Below are positions 13,769 to 24,715 of a stretch of 64,000 nt of DNA, in pieces. The position numbers and the translations under genes are program-made. The stretch comes from Trochalopteron elliotii (taxonomy: Eukaryota; Chordata; Aves; Passeriformes; Leiothrichidae): contig JANPWX010000202.1 of NCBI GenBank assembly GCA_024734555.1, positions 434,001 through 498,000 on the forward strand, read 5' to 3'. Each line of letters begins with the position of its first letter. Within the stretch, counting starts at the first letter, position 1. The notes beneath the pieces are model-generated. The model saw nothing but the letters and a program-made list of their open reading frames with translations. It was not told where the DNA came from and did not search any database.

Positions 13769-14819
13769 GCCAGAGTGTCAGGAGTTCAGCTGTCTGGCTA
13801 AAAGCAGCCTGCCAGAGCCATGGTGTATTCATGCCTTTTTACTTTGAGACTTTCAGCAGCATTGAATCATCAAGGCACAGCTGGCAGAGGTGGCAGAGCA
13901 AGGGTGTCATGGAGCTGGCGTCTGTAAATTGAGGATTTAATGCCTGTTTGTGCACACACAGAGTGGGTTCAAAATCAGGCCTGTAACTACATATCTCCAT
14001 TGTGAAGCTGGTCCATGTTTGAAAAGTGTGGAAGAATCCTGAGTGTGGAAGTACAGGAGGAGCCAGGGGCACAGCTGGGAAGGGGAAGAGGGTTTAGTTG
14101 TTGGCTGTAGCATCCACTTTCCCTATGCTTCACTCTGGCTGCACCTTCAGTCCTTTATCAGCCAAGGTTTTACCTTGATCTCCCAGAAAGGCACTCTGTC
14201 AGGAGGATGATGGTATTAGAAAAGGCTTTTAGCTAATTATATTTGAGCTTAAAGACTCCAGGAGAAAAAGAATTTCATAAATTCGCATCTGCTTCAGTGT
14301 CAGACACAGCTCACCCCTGGTGCCACATCACTGAGCAGCTCCAGCAGAGAGCAGCCACCTCCTCAAGGAATAGAGCAGGAATGAGCTCAGTGTGGAGGCA
14401 GCAATGGCACTGCCAGCACAGCAGCTGATTAATATTTCAGAGGACACAAGTGAGTGGTGACTTTGTGGCAGATTACACCAGCCAATGTCCCATGTGCTCC
14501 TGTGACATTTGTGCATCTGCTTCCTTCAGTAATTCTATTCCTCTCAAAACCAAAATAAATGGGGAAATGTATCAATTTGCTATCATACTTATTTGCACTG
14601 AGAGTTAGGAGGCAAGGTTGGGCACAATGTGTGGCCTGAGTGTGTGTTATTAACACCATCTATTTGGTTATAGCTCTAGAAAGCAGCACAGAGAGAATTA
14701 GGGTTGAGCTCATGGGTAAAGCACACCACAGCCCCAAGAAAACACACACTCAGGAAACTGAATTCAAACCTAAATTTAAGTTACATTTTAAAGAGAAGCC
14801 CAAAGTTAAGATGTAGAAA

Positions 14820-15020
14820 TGCTAAAAGTAAGCACACAAGCCACCTTAATTCTTCCCTCAATTAATGTTACAAGTGGAAATGTTAATTTGGGATTTTTTC
14901 TCTTTCATTAGTTAGTCTCCAACCAAATTGACTTAGTCATGGTTACTTGTCTAATTAGTGACTAAGGAAGAATTAGGGCTGTTGGCTTTAATCAGGAAAT
15001 TAAAATAAAAGTGGTTTCCA
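14820..15020. other. candidate conserved non-coding element, homeobox-motif rich
   Basis: Within 200 bases there are many TAAT/ATTA cores (TTAATTC, CAATTAATG, GTTAATTTG, TCATTAGTTAG, CTAATTAGTG, GAATTAGGG, TTTAATCAGG) in otherwise non-repetitive DNA. Function is inferred from motif density only. Confidence 0.3.
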
Positions 15021-15751
15021 CCCTTAAGTATTTGAGAACAAGCTCTCCCTCCAGATCTGCTCACTCTTACTCATTCCTCTCCCCAGCATTATATTACCCC
15101 TGATGCTCTCTTTTTCTTTTATGATACTTTCTGGCATGCTAGTACTTATTAAAGAAAAAAATGAAAAATTTATACACAGAGGATTCTGAGACATAAAATT
15201 GTTATGGATAACAGTGCAATAGTTGTCTCTTCTTTTTTTCTGCTTTTGGCACTTTTATAGCATGCTGAGGATTAGGGAGCTGTTTTGTCTTTAGAGCATA
15301 TAATAGACAGGCAGAAGAATTATGCTGCCTGCATTGCTTCCCAGAGCTTTTCAATTTGCTCTGCTGTCCTCTGGGTGTGAAATGAAGGTCTGTTTGCTCT
15401 GCAAGGCCACTGTCTGGGGTGTGTCACAGCAAGGTGACCAGCCCTAACCCTCCCCTACTCTGCCAGAGGGCCAGGCCATGCTGAGGGCAAAAGATATCCA
15501 TTTGTTGGGGCTTAGGAAGCAGACAAGTCTGCAGTTTCTCATCTGCTGGACTGAGGCAATCAAGCTTCAAAAGCCTTTTGCTTCCCATATTCCCATATTT
15601 ATATATTTCAAGCTGCTCTGTAAGTAGAAAGAGCCCCTTGATAGTCAGAGAGCTGATCTGACTGGCTTTTGGACCACTCAGAGCCAAACACAAGGTGGGT
15701 ATTCAGAATTTGCTTGGCACAAGAAAGCAGGAGTCTCCTTCTACCTTGCAG

Positions 15752-15902
15752 TTCATCCCTATCCCTGGAAGTGCTCAAGGCCAGGCTGGATTGGGATCTG
15801 AGCAGCCTGGTCTAGTGAAAGGTGTCCTTGCCCATGGCAGCAGGATTGGAACCAGGTGATCTTTCAGGCTCCTTCCAAATCAAACCAGTTCATGGTTCTG
15901 TG
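15752..15902 (+). mobile_element. CR1 LINE 3' fragment
   Basis: Contains CCCTGGAAGTGCTCAAGGCC, AGGCTGGATTGGG, GGTGTCCTTGCCCATGGCAG and ends GTTCATGGTTCTGTG, the standard order of a CR1 3' end. It is about 150 bases and decayed. Confidence 0.85.
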
Positions 15903-16166
15903 CTCCATGTGCTGAAGCCTGTGGGCAGGAATGGAGCTCTCTTCCCTCAATCCCAAGAGATTCACAGCCTAATCTGTTTCACCTTTCTGTTGGCCCCCAT
16001 GAGATTTCCAAATGCTTGTGCAGTCTGAGTGTTGTTCCTGAATCTTAGTGAGAACCTACGTGTTGGCATCCTTGGGCTGGGAGGCCCCAGCTCTTCTCCC
16101 CAGTTCAGCTGGCTGGAGCCTGGTGCTAATAACTCCAAGGTTGTGAGTACAGGCCATTCACTTAAG

Positions 16167-16225
16167 AGCTGGACTCACTGATGCTTGTGGGTCCCTTCCA
16201 CCTCAGAATATTCTAAGATTCTGAG
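16167..16225 (+). mobile_element. CR1 LINE 3' end fragment (decayed)
   Basis: GAGCTGGACTCACTGATGCT, TGTGGGTCCCTTCCACCTCA and ATATTCTAAGATTCTGAG follow the CR1 3' end order in forward orientation with many substitutions. Confidence 0.6.
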
Positions 16226-16919
16226 ATCACTCCTTGCCTCTTTTTGAGTGCAGCTCAAGCTAGGGCCATTTAAAGACATTTCCTTTATGCAGGAAGAGAG
16301 AGTGAGCAACTGATGTCTTCACCTGCTCAGGGCTGTGCTCTCCCATTGTAGTTGATAAGGTTTGAGGAATGACTTAGATCTCAGTGCAGGAAAATGGGCA
16401 GCCTTTGCCTTTGACCTTTCATTGTTCTCCTCGAGGAGCTACAGCTGTGGGAATGAACAAGTTGGGCTGTAGTATTTCGACAGCTGCTGTTGACAGGGCT
16501 AATAAATGTGATTTTTAACTGCTTCCTGGGAAAAGCCAAAATGTGTTTCATACAGGATGTGATGCACAAACTGTGGTTTCCTTGAAAAAACCACAACTGT
16601 AATATGAAATTTGAAGTTAACAGTGTGGTTGTGAGACAGAAGAGTTTTATTTGTGGTTTAAGTGCAAAGTTTCAATACAGAATCAAGTGGGGCACTATTA
16701 GAGTAGCTCCCTGCAACTGGTTATTGAAATAAAGATATCTAAAAGCAAAAGCAGAAATATATAATTTTTTAAGTACTCAGTAAGTTCTGAGCAAGAATAT
16801 GGTGTTTCAATTCTGAAATAAGGAGACCAATTCATCCTTCTGAAGGTATAAGCTGCTGGAACTATAGGTTTCATGAGACTCTCAGCTTTCCTTTTTCTTT
16901 AGTTGGTTTTTTTTAAGAC

Positions 16920-17260
16920 TTGCAAGTTTCAGGATTTGTAGGAGGAAAGCTACAAATGCAACCCAAATGCATGCTTGGAAGTCTGGAGCATGTCAGAACA
17001 AATAAAAGGCAACTCAATTGGTTATTTCCATTTAAGTTGAAGCACTTTCGGAGGCTTGTTTTGGCACAATCAATTAGGTCCTCTGTGCTTTTTCACCTTC
17101 CACTGAAGCAGTGGGAGCTTTACAAGTACTGTTTTATAATCCTCAAACAACCTGCTAATGCTTTCGTTTCCCATCAATTTGTTGCCAGGCACAAAGGGGT
17201 TTAATAACAAAATGATTGATGACTCTATTTAAACAGCACATTAGCCTAATGACGTATGAA
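16920..17260. other. candidate conserved non-coding element
   Basis: This unique, repeat-free block has dense homeobox-core motifs (ATTA/TAAT, ATCAATTAGG, AATGATTGATGAC) and octamer-like ATGCAAC/ATGCATGC words. A chance 94-codon frame crosses it but has no family resemblance. The composition recalls vertebrate developmental enhancers; I cannot measure conservation, so this is pattern-based inference. Confidence 0.35.
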
Positions 17261-18141
17261 AGTGCAGCAGAGTTGTTAGCTCTTGTACAAACGTGCTCCT
17301 CAAAGAGTGGCTGTGGGTGCCTGGTCCCATGTCTGAATGGGTTTGCTGATCTCCTGGCAGATTTCTCCTTCCTATCAATCTATTGCTGATGGACACTCAT
17401 CAGGAATAGTGCAAGTGCTGGCTCCATGTCCACGGCCATTCCCAGCATCTTGGGAGAGGCCTGGATGGTGGGTGGCAATGGGATGTCCACACTAAAGGGG
17501 ATAAACTGCCCTTTGAAGCCTTCCTGAACACTGCCATTACCCAAATTATATTGTGATTTATTTTTTTTCCCCAGAAGAGGTGACTCTTTATCTTATCCAG
17601 TGGTTTTCTTCAAAACACCAGTAATTAAGAGCCAAAAGCACAGAGGGAGCATTTAGGAATCAGGCCAGCACACACTCTCCAGCAGGTGCTGTGCACTGTG
17701 TGTGACCCCAGTGTTTTCAGACCACCCAGGACAGGGATAAACTGGTTTGCTGCAGCTGTGTTCTGTTTAAGCCTTGCAGAGCATCCACTTTACATCTAGG
17801 AATCAAGTCCTGGATTATTTTTACTCCCAGAGGCTCAAGCTGGAAAACTCATGAAGGGTGGGCAATACATGAGAACAAGGCTGAGATCTAATAGGGGCAC
17901 TACAGCAATCACAATGTTTTGTGTTCTGATGTCCTCTGCTCAAGAGCATGACTTGGTGTTATGGCTGTGTTTTGCTTGGCAGCACCATGGACATCTGGCT
18001 GTCACAACCATTGCCAGTCAGCAGCCATCAGCACATGCCCTGACCCTCCATGAGGGTATTTGTATTTTCTTCTGGTCCCACTCCCAGAGCTATCCTTTGG
18101 GAAACAGCAGCACCTCGGTCCCACCTTTCACCCTTCCCAGA

Positions 18142-18203
18142 ACAGGAGTTGGTTTGAAGATCTTGTGGGTCCTTCCAGCTCAGGATGTTCCTTGATCCTG
18201 TGG
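18142..18203 (+). mobile_element. CR1 LINE 3' end fragment (decayed)
   Basis: GGAGTTGGTTTGAAGATCTT, GTGGGTCCTTCCAGCTCAGG and ATGTTCCTTGATCCTGTG fit the forward CR1 3' end with substitutions. Confidence 0.6.
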
Positions 18204-19228
18204 TAACTTCCACAGCAGCAAGTTCTTTAACCAAGGACTAGGCCAACAGGGCTGTTTGCTGTGGATGCGTAAGGGGTTGTCTCAGGGATATCAGGATTTG
18301 TGTTACATGCTCAGGCTCATATCCAAAGCAACTGGGATGGCAAAGCTGCTGCTGAGCCCTGTGTCTGCTGGCTTTAATGGAAGATATTTCATTAAAGACT
18401 CCCAGCTCTAGTGGGAGTTAATCTTCCCCCAAACCAGAATTTACCTGACCTTCACCTGAAACCTCTGGTACTTTTCCATTATCAAACACTTAGAGGAAAT
18501 CAGTCTTCTTAGCCAGTGCATTTATAAAGATTATGCAGCCTACATCACTATTTCAGAAAAGGTTTTCACTGGACATTTATTTTTCTTCATTCCTTCTAAT
18601 GAGTATTTGGCCAAGGAAAGCTCCAGCTCCCTTTCAAATGCTCCTTGTCCTTGGTTGACCAGCTAGGAAATACTTCACCAGTTATCTGTCTTCACCCTAA
18701 ATGCCTCACTGCAGGATGAAAGAGGCCCTCCTGGTACTGATCCCCATGTATCCTGACAGGTCTATCCAGCCCAGATACCTGATGACAAATCAAGTATGAC
18801 TGATATTCCCTTTATACCCAGCAGCCACCAATGCTGTTGGAGTTATTCTATCACACTGAAGACTATGGGAAGGAAGGTCTGCAAGTCTTTTATACCTAAA
18901 ACACAGCTATTTATAGCCTGAATACTGTGCAGGAATGATGGGAAGTGAATCATTGAAGATGTTTTGATTATGGGAATAATCGTAATGAAAATATTCTTTC
19001 CTGGAGATGCACATGTTGTCTACTGCCACACTGGCAGCTGTACACAGTAGGGCTTTGCCCTTTTCAGATCTGACTAATTTAGGAGAAGAACTGTAGGATC
19101 ATCCATGGACGGCAGGGAGAGGGAACTCTGCAGACCTGAGACATTCTAGAACACGTGGTTTTATTGCAAGGGTGGTGGGTAAAAAGGGCCTTACCTTCAG
19201 CCACCAGCCTCAGCTGAAGGGAAGTCCC

Positions 19229-19400
19229 AAAGAGAGAGGGAGAGAGAGAACAAGAGGGTAAGAGGTAAGAGAGGAGAGAGCAAGAGAGCCAGAGAGAGGT
19301 GGCAGGGATTGGAGCACAGGGGCAAGAGCTAAGAGAGAGCTAGAGAGAAGAAGAGGGCTAGAGAGAGAGCAAGAGAGGAGGAGAGTCAGAGAGAGTGAGG
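19229..19400 (+). repeat. GA-rich purine tract
   Basis: An irregular AGAG/GAGA array interrupted by CAAGAG, GCTAGAG and GCCAGAG units over about 170 bases, nearly all purine on the + strand. The sequence to about 19810 is AT-rich and may belong to the same old retroelement, which I could not identify. Confidence 0.8.
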
Positions 19401-20596
19401 TCTTTGTTACAATACGTTATGTCTCCTTTTGTGTTGAATATTCCAATTTACACTAACCAACCAGTACATGACACAAAACCCTATAGAATCTACATACAGC
19501 CTATAAGAACTACTACATTACCATACTGTGTTATATTTTAAACTCTAAAAACTACTCTTTAGACTATTCTCTTTTGCTACATTGACCTTTGGATCCCTTA
19601 GCCAGCAGAAGGGTATTGTTCAATCAAGAGGGATTCTCCTTCAGCTGGCTAGACTATTGTTTTCAGGTTATATAGTAACTAAGGCTCAGTATCCTACAAC
19701 TCAAAGCAAGTTTTCATTTCTGTTTTGATTATAGGTTTCATATTTTCAGAACCTTTTGCTAAGCAATCATATTTATAAGATTTCCCTGATTCATCTTCCC
19801 CAACAAAGAACCTTATCAGTGATCTGGTGGGAGACTTCTAAGCCAAATTTGGCATGAAGGAGTTACTCTATGTCACAGATTTTTTTAGTTGAATTCACAC
19901 CAAACCTGCAGATCTTGCTGTCCAGGAAGGAAGTCACTCCCCAGCTGGCTGGAGTTGTCATCCAAGGGCAGAGGCAGCTTATAATGGCAAAGCTCCAGCA
20001 CTTCCCTCAGGTCTGTTTTCTGCCCTGCTCCCACCATCTTTTATCATCTTTCACCTCAGTTTCCCACCTGCAGTCTGAACCTGGTGACTGGGTCCTGTGC
20101 AGCAGATGGTAGCTGATGGTGTTCATTATTATTATTATTTGTACTCTTTGAAATAAATTAATAAGACCCTACTATGAGAAGAGACCAAAAATAGGCTGCT
20201 TCAACACACATCGGGATGACTGTGGAGAAATTTTGAAAAAGCAAAAGAGATGCACAGGATTGTCAGAGGAGCTTCTCCTTTGCCCACAACCTATAAATAG
20301 CCTGACACTGGGAGCTGAGGAAGGCATTTTGATTAAATAGAATTGTTTATAAAATCATCAAAACCATAAGTTTGGGCATATTGATCCTCTCTGGTATTTT
20401 CTGCTGTTGTCCTGGATCTCAGCCATCTTTAAGCTTTAAAAATTTTAAGATACTTCTGACAGAAACATGGAAAGACAGGTAACTAATTTTCTATATCTTC
20501 CAAGTGGGACACACTACATTATGCATATATAGTGGGAAAATAGCTTGAAATGCAGGTCCTGTCATGCCAGGGAAAACATTTGCGAGGAAGCACGTC

Positions 20597-20645
20597 CATC
20601 CTGGTTTCAGCTAGGGTAGAGTTTATTTCTTCTCAGGTAGGTCCA
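20597..20645 (+). mobile_element. short LTR-like fragment
   Basis: The stretch CATCCTGGTTTCAGCTAGGG followed by TAGAGTTTATTTCTTCT resembles the 5' start of a common songbird retroviral LTR that I recall as TCCTGGTTTCAGCTGGGATAG. Only about 50 bases are recognisable. Confidence 0.35.
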
Positions 20646-20869
20646 AGATACAAATCAATGGCATTTCTACACATGAGGAAACATTTCTATTGAATGTGAG
20701 TTTGGGTTTTTTTCCCACATTTCTGTGGCACCATGCTCTTTATCATGCAGGCTGCCAGAGGGTGAGCAGCCCAGTTCCACACTTAGAAAACCTGTTCTGG
20801 TGGTAACATTCTTCTACCTGCCTGCATGGGGAAAAAAATCCATTTTTTGTTACTAGGAGAATTGAAAAT

Positions 20870-21135
20870 CAATGTTAGCTTTTATTATCTGGGGCTCAGC
20901 TATAGCAAAATGTGGGCCAAAAATCTCTGCAGCTGTAAAGCAGTATAGCTGCTCTGCCTGGAGGGTGCTCCAGCCAGCTGAGCCAGATGGGGTTCATTGC
21001 TTCTTTGATCAAATTAAAGGATATGTGCATCTCACACCAAATCTGACCGAGAGGTTTGCTAACAGGAACATTAAGGATGATAAAAGTAATGCATACAGCC
21101 ACTTATTATTAAATAATAAATTAGGCTTGCCATGC
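20870..21135. other. candidate conserved non-coding element with TCF/LEF-like palindrome
   Basis: Non-repetitive sequence containing CTTTGATCAAA (21003-21013), a palindromic TCF/LEF-type core, followed by an AT-rich run ATTATTAAATAATAAATTA. The overlapping 111- and 138-codon frames on the two strands look like chance. Confidence 0.3.
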
Positions 21136-22229
21136 CAGCACAGTACCCCCCAGGCTAAAGCTGACCCCAAGACCTGTCCTGCTCCCCGTGAGATAAAACA
21201 GAGCTGATATTTGCGTGGTGTGAGCAGTGATCCCCCTAAAAACTGAGAAGGGGATCTCTCTTTGCACCAGCAAAGAGCCTGCCCCATTTTCTCCAGGGGT
21301 TTCCAGTCCTGTAAAACCCTGGGAGCATGCTGATTATGTAAGAGACAGGACATTGTCCTGACTGAGGAGAGGTGTCCCCTGTGGGTATCAGCCCAGCCAG
21401 AGACTGTGGGGATCCTTATTCCCACAGTTTCTCATGCACTTGCAGTAAACCAGCTCAATTTCTTCCACTAAACCCAGATAAACAAACTGGACTTTTCATC
21501 ATATCCTTGAAACACCAAATAAAAATTGCAATATATCTGTCTGCAGGTGATGAGTACAATTATATCCCCCCTGCTGGTTCTGTGTTTTGGGTTTTTTGTT
21601 TCCTAAAGGGAAAAGCATCTTTCACTGCAGAAAAGCCTGTCCTTCATTTAGGGAAGCCAGCAGCTGTCAGGAGAGGAAAACTGAAGATTGACAGAGGAAA
21701 GACATAACAAAAGTGCTCCCGGAACATTGTACAAAAAAGATAATCTTAAGATGTTGACCTCTTACAGAGGAATGTATAATCAAAGAAAAAAACAGCAATA
21801 TAATGTCCTGGCTATTCCCTAAATGGAAGAACTATGTATTCTGTAATGTATCCTATCTGAGAGCCTGCAGTTTTATTTTTCTTGTGATTTTTCCTTCAGA
21901 ACAAGGAATCTGGTTTAGAGGTTGGTCCCCTTATTTCTGAATCTCCTGCTCTTCTTTTCTCCCACCTCCCTGGCCATATTCTGTTCTGGTTTTATCAAAT
22001 TACTTTGGATTGATAGTTTGCAAGGGAATGGTGCAGTTGTATTAAAATTCTGACCATGAGACACGACATATGGTTTCATTTTAAACCAAATAACTTAAAG
22101 TAAGAATAATAGTAATAATTTGTTCCATCTCCTCTCCTTGAGTTCCTATAGTCTTTGAATTTTTCCTCCTTTAATATTCTGTCTATAATCCTGTTCTCTT
22201 CCAGACCCTGCTGTTCAGCTGTTACTGAA

Positions 22230-22400
22230 ACATCGTCTTCAAAAACACCGAGCGGGGAAATGTTGATTTGTTTTGATCTCAGGGGAAATAATGTAACTTG
22301 GCGACAAGCCCACCAGCAGCAACTTTTAATACACAGCAAGACAACTCGCAGAGAAATCACCTTGCTCTTGGGCTGCATACACATATTTAATTGTATTTAA
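22230..22400. other. candidate conserved non-coding element
   Basis: A repeat-free block with unusual CpG retention for the local background (ACACCGAGCGGGG, TTGGCGACAAG, ACTCGCAGAG) and TTTGATCTC. Retained CpG in AT-rich flanks hints at constraint; this is untested. Confidence 0.25.
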
Positions 22401-22904
22401 TTCTGGAGTGCTGGTGTAACTCAGTTCAGCTCCATAAATAATTGGGAGTTTTGGTTCACTGCCTGAACCAGAGGAGACTGGAGGAAAAAAAAAATCCCCA
22501 TAAACCATTTGGTTTCATGTTCAAGTTCATTAATCCTCTTTGTTATGTGGCCTTTTAGAACTAATTTTGTGGGTTTTATTATGAAATGGACAAAAAGGTG
22601 GTCGCCCCTCTTCCTCCCAAGCGGGGGCTGGTGGCAGCCTCATCCACCACGAGCTGGAGGTGCTACACCATCACACCATCACACTCAAAGTATTTGGCAT
22701 CCAGTGGCTTCCCAAACCAGCAGGACAAAAGAGGGGAACAGAGAGTGGGGGACAGGTCAGCAGGTTCAGGGACCATGGAGCAGCTTGCTACAAAATGAGA
22801 CTAACAGGAACAAGGATTCTGTAGCAAATAGTATTAACAGGAGGAGTCTGTGGTGCAAGAATAACATAACCAACACAAGAATAAAAATACAAAGGAGAAA
22901 GACA

Positions 22905-23368
22905 TTGAGGACGTGCTAGAGTGTGTTCAGAGAAGGGCAACAAAGCTGGTGAAGGGTCTGGAGCACAAGTCTTGTGAGGAGAAGCTGAGGAAGATGAGAG
23001 CATTCAGCCCCTGGAGAAGAGGATGCCCAGGGGAGACCTTACCACTCTCCACAACTGCCTGAAAATGAGTCTGCCTCTTTTCCCAGGTAACAAGTGATAG
23101 GACAAGAGGAAATGGCCTCAGGTTGTACCAGGGGAGGATGAGATTGGATATTAGGAAACATTTCTTCACCAAAAGAACTGCTAAACATGGAACACACTAC
23201 CCAGGGGAGTGGTGGAGTCACCATCCCTGGAAGGATTTAAAAGACATGTGGATGAGGAAGGAGCTTGGGAACATGGTTTAATGGTGGGCTTGGCCATATT
23301 ATGTTAGTGGTTGGACTTTATGATTGTAAAGGTCTTTTCCAACCTAAATGATTCATGATTCTACGAAT
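22905..23368 (+). mobile_element. CR1 LINE fragment, 5'-truncated
   Basis: The + strand reads CR1 ORF2 end and 3' UTR: GAGAAGGGCAACAAAGCTGG, CTGGAGAAGAGGATGCCCAG, GGATGAGATTGGATATTAGG, and at its end AATGATTCATGATTCTACGA. Internal stops and small deletions break the frame. Confidence 0.88.
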
Positions 23369-24696
23369 CAAAAAAATACTGTGATTTTAATTAACGAGTT
23401 TTTTCAAGTCATGCAAAAATTTTTAAAAATCCATCCTCTATCACCATCATTTTTTTTTTTTTAATTAGGAGTTTTTTGCTGTACTAATCATTCCACTTGT
23501 CCATTTCCATCAAATCAAGTCAAACTAATGACAGCCAGATGGTCACAGCTCTCAAGATGCCTCACTCAGGGCTAATCCATCCCTCTTGCACAGACTCAAG
23601 GAGCAGAGGGAGCCTGTTCTCTTCCTCCAGGCACTGAAAGGATGGGATTAAAAAACACACTCAGCAGGAGGAAAAGCCAGTGAGTATCACTGCCACCAGC
23701 TCTCCCCATGGAGCCAAGGTTGGACTGCTCACCCCATTATCAAAAAACATGCAAAGGGATGGATGGGGAAGAGTGAGTGGACATCTCTGGTGGACAAACA
23801 AGGCACACATGAGCTCAAGTCACTTTGCAGGAGGTTAAGATTCATCCATGTCCCCTCCCACACGCTGTGCAGGTGCTTTGTGCACCCTCTCACACACCCT
23901 CTGCCACCTGCTTGGTTCAGAACCCGCGTGCACGAAATGACCAAGGGTGAGATTTCTGTGCAAGCCTTTTGCTCTGCAATAACAGATTTGATCTGTTGTT
24001 TCCAGCAGCTCCTGATAACACAGGGGTATTAATAATGACAGCACTGTATTTAAGAAGAGGTAGGTCAAGCTTGTTGTGATCACTTGAATGATACTCGAAA
24101 ATTATTACAGGGTGTACCCATTGTTAGTTGGGATAATTAAGGCTGGTGCTATTAACACTCTGCCCTTCCCTATTGCTGGTTTAATTTCCTCAAACAGTTT
24201 TATATTCTACTCTTCATCCTGCCTTGGGGTTTTGCAGTAAAATTCAATAATCATTTTCCTTCCTGGTTTTTCTATTAAGCACCAGCTTATTTCATCATCA
24301 GAGCTCAGAAGCAAGTTAAGCCTCCATAGGCTGGACCAGCCAGAAACTGGGGGAACCTGTGCAGCTCTTTCAACACATCCCACAAGCAGCTGCTTGCAGA
24401 GACCCTCCCAGTTATTAAGAGTATTTCTGAGGACTTTGAGGCAGGCTTGAACAGCCACAGATTTTGGGAGGCATAACTCATCAAGGACGGGAGCAGATAT
24501 TTTAATTCTCTGCGTTCCCAAGGTCAGGGGGAAAAACCACAAGTGTGCTGCAGCCCACCCATATCTGGAAAACCTCAGGTTCCCATCTTCCCCTTTGTGA
24601 TGCCCTGCTAAGAAAAAAAAAAAGAAAGAAAAAACCCATGACCACAGATTGTTGTTCCTTAATCATGGCAACAACAACAAAAAAGTGTCTCATCTT

Positions 24697-24715
24697 TATA
24701 TATATATATATATAT
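24697..24715 (+). repeat. (TA)n microsatellite
   Basis: About nine TA units in unique AT-rich sequence. Confidence 0.85.

Larger units (their letters stand above)
13774..22904. other. intergenic, no gene seen
   Basis: It carries three CR1 scraps, the GA tract and four candidate conserved blocks listed separately. An ATT triplet run sits at 20126-20141. Between 19400 and 19810 the sequence is AT-rich and may be old retroelement DNA. Confidence 0.7.
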
